64,000 nt of DNA from Trachythela sp. YZ-2020 (Eukaryota > Cnidaria > Anthozoa > Malacalcyonacea > Clavulariidae), in the NCBI GenBank assembly GCA_016169945.1, contig JADLSH010000085.1:1488001-1552000 (forward strand), read 5' to 3'. Position 1 is the first letter of the stretch; each line of letters starts with the position of its first letter. Made by a program: the position numbers and the translations under genes. Positions 21,038 to 34,814 of this stretch are shown piece by piece. The notes under the pieces are model-generated. The model worked only from the letters and a program-made list of their open reading frames with translations. It was not told the DNA's origin and did not search any database.

Positions 21038-22351
21038 CATAACCAAAACCAACAGTGATTCTTTCAAGTTTTCAAAATGTTCACATCATTCATATTACTC
21101 AATACATCTAATTCGTCCAGTTACATTACAAATTTCCTTCCGAGCAATTATTTTATTCCCAGTGACCATCAATGAACGGGTTCAACGTGTAAGGAATAAT
21201 TTGAATACACGACGTATTACGCGTCCATTATCCCATTCCCCTAACCAAGAGTAAATAGTGCGGATACGATTATTGCAACCACGTGCTATTCGGATTCAAA
21301 TATTGAAATAGCAGCATGAAGATATGGTAAGCCTGCTCCATCTTGTCTTAGTGTATTGGCTATTAGCTAAGACATTGCCGACTGCCACAGTACCGAAGAT
21401 CTATACTCCATGAAATTTTGTACCGACACGAGTATTGCCTATTCTTGACAGTCCGCCAACAGTGGAATTAACATATGAACATTGGTAGCAACGAGGAAAA
21501 TAGAAATGTCAATAAATTTAAATTATTTCATGGTGAAAACAAAATTTGGAAAGAAGCTCATCGTTCGATTGCTGACCGTAGTACAACTCTATTAATTGCA
21601 TAAAAATAATTTAATATAGAAAAGTTCACTATTCATGCAACCAGTTTCACCTGATGCGACTATCTGCAAAGGATTTTCTTTGAGCACGTAAATTTTCGGT
21701 CCAAAAAATATTTTTTGATCCTTACTGTAGAAATTGGCCACTTCCGACTATGTTGGAGTGATCAACATCCTATGAACGAAGCTGAGTGTGTACGAAGGGT
21801 ACCGGACATAACCGACATAACTGGACTATTTACATATCATTCCCTTATCCAATAAGGCATAATTTCGACATTACTCAAATTATGAAACTAAATTTGAAGT
21901 TTTGTGAAGCACAGTATAAAGTTTGGCGGTATAAGGAATCTCAATTCCGGTATCGATATTCGAAACACATCGTGGTATACAACAGGAATACAGTAAATAC
22001 AGTTGACACCCAATAACCCAAACATTCCAGGGGGACAATCTAAAATCTGCTATTTCGCACGCACATACAATGTGTTTGTTTCTCGTTTGTGAACTTTTCT
22101 ATCAGTTCATTGCTATAGCGTCAGATCCAATACTGCCATCAACTTAATATCGTGAATACCTACGAATACCGATATACCGCCCAACTTTAGCACCGTACTG
22201 TACTTTCAAATTTACCATTGCAGGAAATTTGCTGCGACAAAACAGAGCAGGGTCCATATCTATTACTCGATCGTAATAACACACACATCACAAAAGAACA
22301 AAGCGCACACCACGAACTTGCACAATTCAAAAGCAACGTAGTTGTTATACA
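21038..22351. other. Region 3' of cyclin T, no gene seen
   Basis: 1.3 kb downstream of the cyclin T stop codon. It should hold its 3' UTR and poly(A) site. I see no other coding signal. Confidence 0.4.
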
Positions 22352-25300
22352 TTACGTTGGTGGAGGAGGTGGTGGTGGCGGCAAATTCGTGGGAAGAGGG
22401 GGAGGTGGTGGGGTAGCTTGCCCACTGGAAGGTAAGGGTGGACCACGATGAGAAGTAGATTTTTCAGTAACATTCATTGGCCTTTGTTGTGGAAATTTCT
22501 GCAATCTCTGCGGCCCAGGTGGAGAGGCAAAATCCTCAGTTGCATTTTTCTTTGCTTTATCTATATCATTAGTACGGGCACTTGACGGTGTTCCAGAAGC
22601 TGGTATCTCAGGCCTTGGTTTCGTTGACGACGATGACGGGCGTCTGTGACGTTCACCACTAGATTTTTTAGCATCTAAAGGTGAGCTATGTTTATGTGAT
22701 GTTGGTATTTTACTACCACTTGAATGAGAATTTGAATGACTGCTTGTAGGATGGCCTGGATGGCTATGACGCTTGCTTGAGCTGTGATGAGCGTGTGCCG
22801 AACTGTTTCCATGACTCGAACTATTTCGGACAGGCAACTTCGGTGAGGAATTGCGATGAGGTTGGCCGGTGTTAGTGCTGCCACTCTTAATAAGTAATTT
22901 GTGATGTGAACCAGGAGTAGAATGAGAACTCGGCTTAGAAGACTGGTGTGAGTTGTGTTTAGACTGAGAAGGCGGCCGACTTGAAGACGGATGTTTTGAC
23001 TGTGAGCTATGGGAAGAGCTGGAGTGCATTGTCTTTAGTTTTTTAGCAGGCGTGGACGATTCATCGTGCTCCCGATGTTTATGCTTGGTTCCCGAAACTA
23101 CTTTGGTATTATCCTTATTACCACTTGAGCTCTTAATATTACTACTGGAGCTCTTAGCTTGGTTTTCATGGGTAGTCGAATTTGATGACAAGCCTGGCAT
23201 GCTTGCATATTTTGTAGTGAGTGGTTGTAATGGAGGTAACATGACCGTAGACGTTGGTGTTTCTACCACTGCAGCACTGCTAGTTATTGTTAACGTCGCA
23301 GCACTGTTTCTGCTCTCAGAACTTTGTTCATTTGATTGCTCCATAGTATTGTCAACGGCACTTGATGATTCCTTATTCATTGAATGATCACCTTTAGACA
23401 ATGATTCACTGTTTGATGGTTCACCTTTGGAGGAATACTCGCCCTTCGAGGAAGACTCTTCTTTGGACGTTGTTGCATCACCATTTGTTGGAGCAGCACT
23501 CTTACCGGACTTCTCCCAAGCAGACTTGGGTCGATGACCACCCTAAACACACAATTTTTTAAAGTAATGTAAGTAATGTAAGTATTTTCTTATCTTATGT
23601 GCGACTGAAAATATGATGGGAAATTTTATTGTTTAGTAAACGAGTACCAGTGGCAATGTTTTATCAGAACAAAACCGTAAAATCATTCAAAAACCATCTA
23701 TTATCACTCAAAAACTCAATAATCAGCGATAAAAACAGATATTTTTCTATAGGCAGTACAAAATATATGTGAACAGTACATTACACAAGGCTACAGAACA
23801 ATAGTGATAGTAATCTGGGATCTATTTGTACGTCTAGTATAGAAATAAGCGCGAGCTTACCTTGTAAATAGTTACAGTGCTAACTCTTCTTTTCAATCTG
23901 TTAGGACAGTTCTCGATTATAGTCAAAAACTCTTGACAGATCACTGCAACATGCAAGAAGTATAAATAAGACACCATTATATTTCACTAAGATAAAATGT
24001 AAGTTAGTCTACGTTCTGCTCTAGCATTCATTGGGCCGATATTGTTCGAGAACATTACAAATTTACATCTGAATAACATTAAAACTGAAACAATCTAATT
24101 AACCTCAGTCAAGTATCGTACCCTTAAGTAATATTACATGTATACATGTGTCCACCATTTAACGCACCTTGAACGTTGGATTTATTTCGACATCTAGGCT
24201 ACAGCTCAAAGAGTGTACTAGACACACTTAATGTGTCAAGTTTTAACATTGGACAACCTCAGATCTAGGCACCATAAAAGAATGCACTAGAAACTTACTG
24301 TCCAAAGATTGTTTAGTCACTGTAGGATCCACATATTCCCACCAATCCTTGTTATCACTAGATCGAGGAAACTGAAAAACATATACAACATTAGTGACTT
24401 CCAATTAAATCAATTAAGGATGCTTTTGTTGAATCATTATACGAGCTAGATTTTGGATTTTTGTTTACGAGGGTAAACAAGTTGAGTAAACAAGTTAACA
24501 CTTACACAAGCCTTATTCGAGATTGTGCTAAATACCTGGTTTTCAGTTTGTTATGGTCTCAGCTGTGTCAAATTTATTTTTTTGTCTGTACAATCAGATA
24601 TCACAGTTTTGCATGCATTCGAAACCTAAGGAAATGGTCCCTTCTGTCACAACGAAACAGGAACTACGGTTTACTGATGTATCATCGCCATATGTAGAAG
24701 TTTTAGCTTGTTCGCATCTTCACGCAGAGTTTACTTACCTCCCAGTTTGACCATTTACAAGCCAGATGAATACAAACACATGCGACGACTGAAGGTTTAT
24801 GTTGAATACAAAAGGGTGTGAGATGAAGACTAAAAATGAAAATGTTTGACAAAATGACAAATTGCATCAGCAGTAAATAGTTTTCAGTCTTAAAGTATGA
24901 GAACACCGACTACTTCATTTTGTCCGGACAAAATGTCCGATCAATTTTGGTCGGACAAACTGAAATTTGATCGGGAATGTCCGAAGTCCGACCGTTATTT
25001 CAGGCTCTGTTACGGAATACGACTATCAATTCAGACCTCATACGAAAGAAAATGAATTACTCTGAAAAATCATTTACTCCATCTAACTCCTGGCCAGAAA
25101 AAGGAACAAAAGAAGCAACTACTGTGCAGTAAGATGGTTATTAGACTGCTGTAAATTGCAGTGTATGCTTTTATTGCTATATGATGGACATATTCCTTTC
25201 CAAGATAATTTTTCACATGTTAAGCAATAACTAGGGATCCAAGGATTGTGCAAAGTTTCAAAGAGCCATAAGTTTTGAGGAAAATGGGAGTGAAAATGGG

Positions 25301-28300
25301 GGGAAATTCAGTAAGAAAAACGAAAGATTAATATGGAAGCACTGAAGTACTCTGCGGCGAAGACATATTTTTGTTGAATTTTGGATCCTGATATTCCTGT
25401 ATAAACACCATAATTTACAAGTAAATGCAAGTAATGTTTCAGGAAAATCTCTCCTTGATCCTACAGATAAAGAATATTTCACAACTCGCCGTTGGAAGTG
25501 TATGCATATTTATTGCTGACGTAAATAGATGAGTCATGCATGGAATTATAGCTAGCAGTATTTATATGTCAAGATTGTCAAGTTCTCATGACATTTGTTT
25601 TTCGAAGGCCTATTTTTAACTTCGCTTTTGAAAATCGTGTTTTTAACGCCAAGCGTAAACATACGCAGGCAAATTATGCCCCATTTATAATTACTTGTAA
25701 CAAGAGACGGACCCTACCAAGCTTTCCAAGAAAATGATCATTGAAACTTTGCTTTTAGTAAAAAAGATTAAATTTGTAATCTTGAGAGAGGACAAAGTTA
25801 TCAAGGCAATGAATGTTGTGGATGAATAGTTACAGTAAATATTACGTTGTCGTTGTGTTGAAAGAAAAACATTCGTTAATCGTTATGTTTATGACTTATA
25901 CTCAGTATTAAGTTATAGAAGGACAAAGAGTAAAGAGTAGTTACATGTATGATATAGTTTAGTTTTGTAAATATTACAGGGTTCATATTATTATTAAATG
26001 TTGTGTTGAAAATTTTGTTTACAGTAATATGACTACTGTATATGTTTGTACTCTAGTCTCTATAATTCCGGACTGTCACTTTTTTGCACATGGGCGGCTA
26101 TTATATATTAGCCCAAGTTAAGTAAGTCCAAGTCGGAAATCTGAATTGTTTGGTGAAATAGTATAAAAACTAAGGATGTATAGTCGACCACTGCCTTCAA
26201 CTAGAACACCGACACAATTTTTAAGGGGATTTGTTTCAAAGCGGAAATACTGTTGTAACTTTCGTTTTCCTAACAATGTCAATGACAATGCATATATAAA
26301 CAGTACTGTTGTTTACGTTCACACTTCAAACGTAATTATTTATATCACAGAAAATCAGAATTTACATTTATTTTAAAATATTATACATCCCAATACAATT
26401 ATATCCCATCAATTCAAGGTATACTGTAAAGTTTAAATTAACACGACTATTGGGACTGCAGGCTTTGCAGCACGTTTATATGATTCCGTTTTATACCATG
26501 GAGGTTATAATATAAATCGGATACTATAGTCTACACTTTTTGATAGTTCATAATACAGATTACAGATCGAATACACGCAGTATACTATATATATCCAGCC
26601 ATCGACTTGCACAAGTTTATTGACATTGCCACATTGGCATTGCCCCTATAGTTCATAAGGCTATAGTTGTATTTGAAATAATATAGCCTTTAAACTGCTA
26701 CCACATTTACCTTCCTTATCATTTATATAATCTGCAAACTCGCATTTGAGATACAGTCTTTAAATATTTTGTCATAATCATATTCTCGAAAGCAAATGTC
26801 AAATAATATAAATGATAATGTTCTTGTCGCTAGACTCGCTACACGGCACGTGTACGAATCTCGCAATCACCTCGCGGCCACGCACTTGATAGCGCACGTG
26901 CATTTGAGATTGCACAAAAAATCGGGTGTTCCGGGGGGAAAGTCGCCAATTTAATGTGAATTCAACGTCTTCAGCAAATGTTTCAAGTTGAATATAAAGA
27001 CTCTAATTCAGCATAGTTTGTGTAAACTCGCCATAAGATCAAAAGAATATTTAAAGAAAAATGTGAAGCCCTGTCTTGAAGCACTAAATCACTAAATGTT
27101 AATGAAATTTAAAAAGAAACATAAATTGTATGCACCCCCCGGAAAGTTTACACTATGATGTATGTATCTATGAATGTATGTATGTATGTATGATAGCTCG
27201 TGTGAATTTTCGCCCCTCATCACAATACTGCAAAGTTAAAAACTTTGCACTAAAAATAACAGATTGCACAGACAGATTACACAATTAATAAACATATTTT
27301 TATTCTACCTGTTTGTAGCCATGAAGTACGAGGTTTGGGCAAGATCCTTGCTTGCTGTTAAATGTATGGAATTGTCAGTTAATGTACATACTGACATACA
27401 TACAGTAGCATAACTGTACAGCAAAGACCTTTCTCACCTCTTACTAACTGTGTTATTCTGACCACATGTGTATGAGGATGATCCACAGTCAATTCAAACC
27501 CTACAAATTAAGAATTCTATTTCACTTGAAAGTTTATCAAAGTATGTTGGAATTCACATACTTCAAAGCTTCACAAGAAAGTTGGATAACAAGAATATCT
27601 TCAACGACAATTTAAGACTGTTTCAACGTCTGCCATTTTACATTTCCTTGTTTGCATATTATCATGGACTATTATTGGAATTAAATATCTCTTGGGTAAC
27701 ATTATAAGAAATTCTATTTGCTCAACAGAATTAGAGAATAACCTATTTAATATAGTTGAACTACATAATGTTAACATTTTTACATGTTTTTTCATTCTAA
27801 ATAGTTTGTTATTAACTATAAAATACTTGACTCTTATGAATGAGTTGCTTGTACAGTACTTAACCAAAACATTCAAATTAACAATTCTATCATTATCTTC
27901 AGGTCTAAGAAGACCTAGGGGGCTTTGGTGGTGCAGTCATCCGAGCAAGCGCCTTTCACCTCTGAGTCTTGAGTTCGATTCTCACTGAGGACTTTATACT
28001 CATCACACTCATGTGAAAAGAGTAGGTCAACGCTCTGCCGAAAGTCGTGGGTTTTCTCCGGGCACTCCGGTTTCCTCCCACAGGGAAAGTTGACAGCATG
28101 GGTGGGTTAGGATATACAGATTACGAAAGTAATATCACAATTGTTGTAAAAATAGATAATGGCTAAGTACATAATATAGGTAAGCTAGATACTTGATGTA
28201 ATCAGTCAAGACAAGAAATATTTCCTCACCCAATGTTTGAAGTAATATACTTTCATTGATGACTAGATCTTGAGCCTGTTGAAGGTATATCTACAACAAA

Positions 28301-31289
28301 ATATTTACATACATATAATCGACCAGAGTTGGACTATATTATTATACTTGTCATACACAAAGTAGCTATGTACAGTTAGACCCATAATTGCAGATTCCTC
28401 TCTTATTCCAGTCACACCTCTACTGACAAATAGTGTATACCTCTCTTCATTAAATTTGAAGGTATCTTTCCCAGTTAAATCACCCACAAAGCTGGGCATT
28501 TTACAATCAATTAATAGAAACAGATCCAACATCATCTTCCAAACTTCCACTTCCATATGTGTATAACTGTATATACAGTATAATTATATTCTTGAATGGT
28601 TAATTTGTTTCATTCATTAGGTTTAAATAATTGTAGCAACTTTGTTGGGATAGGCACTGAAGCTGGATTTTATTTTAGCCTTTTTAATTAACTGTATTAA
28701 AATGAGCAAGCTATGTATAGCCAAATTTTCCAAAATATGCATTTATAATAAGTAACCTACCTCACTTTTTGGATCAAGGTGTTCATTCTTTTGAAGACAA
28801 ATATTTGCCACTTTGATCACATGTTCCAGTTTTCTGGGCTGTTCTTCTAGTTTGGCAGACAAAAACAGACAGCATGGAGCAACAGACTAGAGAAGAAATA
28901 TAAAAACTTAGCATACTAATGTCTAATTATACCAATACTCCAGTAACATCACACATTTTTAATGAATAACAACCAGGTATTGTGGCTGTTGTGCACACAA
29001 GATTTGAGTAATAACAAGAATCCAAGTTACATGGTTAAAATTTCAATTTTTTCAAAATCATTATCAAACCTAGAACAATTAGGGTTGTAGCCAGTGGCAT
29101 AGGGGGCACAATTCCTCCAAAAAGTTCTTCCAAGTATAAACAAGTTACCTCATTTCCAGATAAAACAATGGAAAATTGCCCCTTAGACACAGTGCCCCCA
29201 GGCCCAACTATACATTACTTCCTATGCCCCTGTTTGTAGCAGCTATTTGTAAGCAAGCTAGAAACGATGGCATCATCACATAGAAGTTATTAAAAAACGT
29301 TAGCATTGAGCATACTAGTGAGATGCTAGAAAAGCGCAATAGAAATATAATAAATACAAGTACTATATACATCTTCACTTGCTTTAAGAGTAGCAGTGTT
29401 TAGCAGTGAGGTTTTAAATATGAAATTCTTGCTGAAAATGCACTCTAAACATCATGTTAGGTTCATATTGTTTTGTAGGGAAGTAGCCCAATACGAGCAA
29501 ACTGTGCTGAACATACATGAAAATGAGTTGCCTTGTTAGGGTAAATTTGACAGGTGACATTGTGTTGAAATGGCGACATATAGCAAAGACAATAACAACA
29601 CACAAGAATTGAATAGCAAAATTCCTAAAGTGACATGGAAACCATTCAAAACTGCCACATAACTAGTTTTGAAAATCTGAGGGCCAACATGCATACCCAC
29701 CCTAAAAGGGCCCAATACTTGAACGTTCTAGACAGAGCCTCTTCACAAAAGGATTTTGGGTACAGTAAGTAAGGAGAGGGATTGTATCTAATAAAAATGT
29801 TACATACAGTGTTTTCAGTTTTTCAACATTTTTGTGAACAGCATATTTTTCCTGCCCTTATCAGTTATCACCATGCTTGCAGTTTTCTGAGCTGGAAAGC
29901 ACAGGCTATTTCTTATTTTGAACATTTGGAAATATTTTCACATCAACTCAATGAAAAATTTGTTGTCTCAAGCAGGATTCAAATTTGTATCTTTAGGTTT
30001 TGACACTGCAGCTTCACCCACAATGTCAACAGGGATTCCTTGGAAGCAAGCTTCATCTAACTTAAGTGTACTGCATGAAATAGTTTGGCGACAAATGCAT
30101 GCTTGTCTTGGAGAATGTGGGACATTTCAGTTCTATTATTGAATTGATTCTGTAAATTGAAATATGTTTGGTGTTTTTTGGTATTAAGCATTTAAAGCAT
30201 GTGGTAGTCATTGTAAATAACAGCATAGGCATCACCATCACAGTCACCATGGCATTAATTACCAGATATGGTAGAATACACCTCTTTCATAATGGCTGCA
30301 ATTAAAATATTATTTTATGCATTTGATTTAGCCATCTGGCCATGTTCCTAGGATTCTTTTCAATTGCTTATATGGAGACAAGGCCAGAAAGGCTTATTGA
30401 GATTGGCTTACATCATGAAAGTCGTGTAGATATTTGCAATCCTAAACAATTGATGGTGATGCCACCTTTAGCATGGAATTTGTCAAATATGAAACAAAAC
30501 ATATTTATTTGTTTACGCTGAATATAAACTTTCTACAACAGTTTACCGTAGTGAGTAATGCAGGCATTTCATAGCCATATGGTGTGTAATTCAGTATTTT
30601 ATTGTGTGTTTTATTGGTGTATGTACTCAGTGAATCAGTGCTTACTCGGGTACAGTAAAGCTAACATTTCCCCTAAAAATCCATAGCTCATGATGACCCT
30701 TCTTAATAGAATATATTTACATTGAAATCACTGAAATTGAAGCATGTATTTTATAGTGACTTAAAATACTTTTAATAAGGCTGATCAAATCTATTAGTCA
30801 TCACCACTGCCCTACACTTACATATAACTTAAAATATCTATCAAGTTTATAGTTTAGATCAGGTTTAATCATGTAACTTACATTGCGATTCATGTCATGA
30901 AACGAGTGAAACATGTAAAACCTGTGCATGTAGACGATGGCTGTATTGATTGTGAGCTGAGATCTGTTTATGTAATTTTAACGTCAAGGAAACAACAGAA
31001 AACGTCTGAATAAAATTTCAACAAAAATATCTACCAGAATTTGATAAAAATGTATAAAATTTAGTGGCATTTCCTTCAAAATACTGGTTTGTGTCACGAA
31101 AATATGGGCAATTTTAAGCGAAGGATACACTAGCAAACGCTGCCCCATATCTTGAATTAGGTTGGCAGATTGTTGCCTATAACTTAGCTCTTTCGCGGTA
31201 TCGATTCCAGAGAGCACAGAAGGCGTTCTTTGCAGCTCTTCTTTTGAAAAATACCAACGATCCTGACCTTCACTGTGAACGAGCGCCAT
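22352..31289 (-). CDS. CCNT: Cyclin T (P-TEFb cyclin subunit), complete
   Basis: Ten coding exons with GT-AG borders and matching phases: 31129-31289, 30882-30963, 28761-28886, 28230-28290, 27438-27500, 27309-27354, 24739-24829, 24299-24371, 23861-23943 and 22352-23542. Together they encode 658 residues, close to vertebrate cyclin T (about 730). The N-terminal cyclin fold includes [121 protein letters not shown] and ENCPNRLKR. These are near-diagnostic for cyclin T. It pairs with CDK9 and releases paused RNA polymerase II by phosphorylating its C-terminal domain and pausing factors. The last exon encodes a Ser/His/Lys-rich tail ending in poly-proline, as in animal cyclin T1/T2. Long introns carry a SINE. 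Confidence 0.95.
27918..28120 (+). mobile_element. tRNA-derived SINE
   Basis: Lies in intron 4 of cyclin T, antisense to it. The head is tRNA-like, with an A box around TGGTGCAGTCATCCGAG (27927-27943) and a B box GAGTTCGATTC (27971-27981). The body holds GTGGGTTTTCTCCGGGCACT and CCGGTTTCCTCCCAC, a sequence I recognise from widespread invertebrate/vertebrate SINE bodies. The head does not fold as a functional tRNA and lacks a clear anticodon arm. Confidence 0.7.
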
Positions 31290-31310
31290 GATGCTTGAAT
31301 TGGGCCGTTT

Positions 31311-31322
31311 TGCGCATGCGCA
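31311..31322. promoter_or_regulatory. NRF1-like site upstream of cyclin T start
   Basis: TGCGCATGCGCA is a perfect palindrome matching the NRF1 consensus YGCGCAYGCGCR, 22 bp upstream of the cyclin T start codon. Such sites are typical of TATA-less housekeeping promoters in animals. The surrounding sequence shows no TATA box. Confidence 0.5.
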
Positions 31323-33192
31323 ACCGCTTCATCGTTCCCTTCGGGCGAAGGCTGCAAATTTAGCCACGCCAAAATATCGACGAAATCACAATCGTAAAAC
31401 CATTTAACTGTATTACTAACACACATTTTCTTTCTAAATTCCTCTGGGACTATTCTAACAAAAACCCGACGACGTTTTAGCCATTTGCACGACAAAACCG
31501 ACTTAACATAAATTGAGAATTTGTGGTCACGTGATATTTTTGTTTACAAGGAGCTATGTCCTTCGCTAAAATACAAGTTCGACGATAAAATTCCGAATTT
31601 ATACTTGCCTTTAAATCCAAGTAGGCCAAAAAGCTCGTGAAGTCGTAGGAAAAATACACATCAGTTGTCATAGGAAAGAAATTCCACTGTTATCCACCAT
31701 ATTGACAGGAATCTTGACCGATGTTTACTCGTAGCTTCCTTACCTGGTACCCGTACGTTGAACGCTAGAGTCATATCGCTTCGATCGGGGAATATTGACT
31801 GCCTGTATAAAATCTCACGAATTGCCATCTTCAACACGATTTTCAACCCAAATATCGCTAGGAATGTCAATTTTATACATTATTGTTGTATTTTGAAGGA
31901 AAATAGACAGCGAGGGCATTTCAATTTTGTGTTTATGGACCGCAAGTTTTCTTCGAACGAGGGAAGGCTTTCCGAACAACAACACCATGACGGTCGGCTT
32001 TATAAGCAATATTGTATGAGCCTGCGATGATACCTTGTTTCAGCGGTGGCAAAAATGTAAATATTGTTGCTTCTTGTACTTGTTGTAACTTCGTGTAAGC
32101 AAGAATAATAAAGAACCCAAATACCCAATAATCTTTCTACTTTCTGATTTCTTTCTATCACTGCACTTCGTCACAGTATAGAGACGACCAGTAGGGCCAC
32201 TCATTTGAAATTTTGTGTGGCCGCTCATTACGCATTGGCAGCCAGTCAATAGCTTTTTCTGGCCAATAAGCAAGCTGGACTAACTTCCTGGCCAGTAAAC
32301 TTGCATCGCCGAGTGGCCCTACTGGTCGTCTCTATACTGTGACTTCGTCATGCATGTTAGTATGACCTCCTTGTGAAGGCGAGATTTTACCCGGAATGCA
32401 AATGTTCGAATCTGAACTTCATTACTTTTTACGTTTAATTGTCGGACGACGGACGCGAATATTCGGCGTAAATTATGTCGAACTTGACTTTGGCGTCTTT
32501 GTGAGCAGAAGTGCAGAACATGTGTTGGCAGTGTTGCGAATAAGGATACTTGTGAGGTCCTGTTTGGGGGTGTGTGAATAATCCATAATCGAAATTAAAA
32601 TTTGAAAATAATCCGTATCCCATTTTTCTAAACAAAAATATCCCTAAAATATAAACAGTATAAACAAATATGAACAGTACAAGTATCAAAAGTAAACATA
32701 TTCAATGCGACAGATGTACATGTTGATGCGGTCGCCATTTTGATGCATGCGTTCCGGCTCGAAACAGATTTTAAACAGATTTTAAAATTTTGGCGAAATG
32801 TTCAAAATTTTAAAACTGAAATCGATTTCTATACTCCTTGACTATTGTTCTTTCATATCCCATCCTGTTTTTATAGTATTCTCACTGTAATTTTGAGTTA
32901 TTGGACATTTTTCAGAGCTATTAGACTTTTATGCCCGATTTTTGTTATGAAAATGCTCCAATAGACACTCAGTATTTTATGAATTTTTTTCATGGATCAA
33001 TGGACAAACTTACTCACCCCTCCCCCCTACTCTGTTCATATTCAGGCCTCTAAATCGTGTCTTGTATGAAGGACGGAGTATTTATGCTCCCAAGTTTATC
33101 GATAATTTTTGTAGTCAGCCATCTTGTTGTGTTTATATCGTCGGAGATTTGCTTTTATATTTTGTTCTTATTGCTTGAAAATCTAAACTAAA
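31323..33192. other. Region upstream of cyclin T, one MITE
   Basis: 1.9 kb between cyclin T and the MULE relic. Apart from the MITE at 32172-32341, I find short frames without domain signatures. A divergent non-coding or 5' untranslated exon cannot be excluded. Confidence 0.35.
32172..32341. mobile_element. 170-bp MITE with ACTTCGT duplication
   Basis: Ends CACAGTATAGAGACGACCAG and its exact inverse. The 7-bp flank ACTTCGT occurs on both sides (32165-32171 and 32342-32348). Duplication length and ends fit a hAT- or P-like cut-and-paste element (uncertain). Confidence 0.7.
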
Positions 33193-34478
33193 ATGGCCAA
33201 GACTCGTTCAGGGCACTCTAAGAAACGCCAATTTTGTGGAAATCGCCATACAACGGGGCAGGGAAAACGAACAAACCTAGAGATTCCATCAGCAGGTACG
33301 ACGCCATCTTCAAGTGATACTGCTAATGATGCCACTGCCAGTCCGCCACGAATACCTTCAGCATCCGCTAGAAAAATTGCAAGGCGAGGTTTTTATCGCT
33401 GAATGGGTGTGTTACCGCCATCTCAATGGACACAGGAAAAGTGGTTGATGTGGAAGTGCTCTGTAAGTTTTGTAGGCTGTGTAAGATGCATGAGGATGAT
33501 GATGATACACCAAATAATAATGCCTGGAAAATTGACCACAAGTCAAAATGCAAAGCAAATTTTGAGGGATCAGCACCAGCGATGGAGCCAGAAGGTGCTC
33601 GCAGGATCTTTGAACAGGGAAATAAGCTGCGCTACACTGAATATTTTGGTGATGGAGATGGTAAGACCCATAGTGTTGTACAAGATGTTTACAATAGTGG
33701 TGCTGATGGTGTACCAGTGGTAAAGAAGGAGTTTGTCGGTCATGTACAAAAGAGAGTTGGGACAGTTCTTCGAAAATTCAGTAAAGAAAACAAAGGCATG
33801 GGTGGGAAAGGTAAGCTGACTGATAAAATGATCGACAAGTTACAAAATTACTATGGCATAGCCATCAGAAGTAATCCTGGAATTCTTGGTGCTATGAGGA
33901 AGGCCATACGAGCCAGTCTATTCCATTGTGCTCCTTCTGAAAACAACATGTGGCACACTGCATATTGTCCCGAAGGCGAAAATAGCTGGTGTGGCTTTAT
34001 GCGAGATAGAGCAAAAGGGACAAATGAGTATAAGCCTGGTAAAGGTTTACCTACCCCTGTAGTCACAGCAATTAAACCAATCTATGCCAGGCTTAGTGAT
34101 GATGAATTGTTGCTGAAGTGCCTTGACTGTAAAACTCAAAATCAGAACGAGTACTTCAATGGAATGGTTTGGAACCGGTTGCCGAAACAGGTGTTTGTCG
34201 GCTCAGATGTGCTGCACTTGGGTGTGTATGATGCTGTATCTCATTTCAACATTGGTGCAAGTGCTGCTATTAAAACCCTAGAGAAGATGGGTATAAGCAG
34301 TGGTGATTACTGCTTGACAAGAAGTTTGTTGGCAGACAAACAACGAATACAGAGCGCTAACAGAAAATCGGAGGAGAAAACGAAGAAGAGAAGAAGGATG
34401 GTAAGAGGCCAAAGAAAAGCCAAAGGAGACAAACACAAGCAAGCAGAAGGGAAGACATATGCCTGTGGTGAATTCTGA
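33193..34478 (+). pseudogene. MULE-type transposase gene, middle deleted
   Basis: Two blocks of a 'Mutator-like transposase domain' family in different frames. The N-terminal block (33193 to about 33370) is basic: MAKTRSGHSKKRQFCGNRHT. The C-terminal block (about 33381-34478) begins FLSLNGCVTAISMDTGKV and continues with CKFCRLCK, GSAPAMEPEGARRIFE, YGDGD-like FGDGDGKT, GHVQKRVGTVLRK, LTDKMIDKLQNYYGIAIRSN, YCPEGENSWC, KTQNQNEYFNGMVWNRLPK, and ends EGKTYACGEF. In this family a conserved central part with the first catalytic region lies between these blocks; here they are joined directly at about 33372. The remaining 350-codon block has no internal stop, so decay is recent, or this part is retained. 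Confidence 0.8.
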
Positions 34479-34814
34479 ACTGTTTAGCAAAAGTTACAGG
34501 TGCTTCCTTTTATATATATTTGCTAATGCTGAACACGCGAAACTTTCAAGCTAATTTATTCAGTTTCAGTACGCTAAAAACGATATCTCCTAAAGTAATG
34601 AACCAAATGACTTCAAATTTTCCGTGACGCTTTGTATATAACTTATCTATGCTGTAAACTAGGATTTTTGAAATTGACCTTTTCTGACCGAAAAGACATA
34701 AAAATACATACGCTATTATACGTTAACCCGAAGTCACGACTGAAGTATTTGAAAGAAAACGAGCGATTCGATCAGCAAACCGAGGAGTCATAACGAAATT
34801 GATGTGAAATTAAA

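Noticed and set aside
22218..22451. Gly-rich plus-strand frame
   Set aside because: Antisense of the poly-proline end of cyclin T.
23052..23387. 111-codon plus-strand frame rich in Leu/Val
   Set aside because: Antisense of the Ser-rich last exon of cyclin T.
24900..25010. Repeated TCCGGACAAAATGTCCG-like blocks
   Set aside because: Possibly one end of a repeat, but no partner end or target duplication found in the window.
27918..27990. Possible tRNA gene
   Set aside because: A and B boxes are present but the arms do not pair as a tRNA and a SINE body follows.
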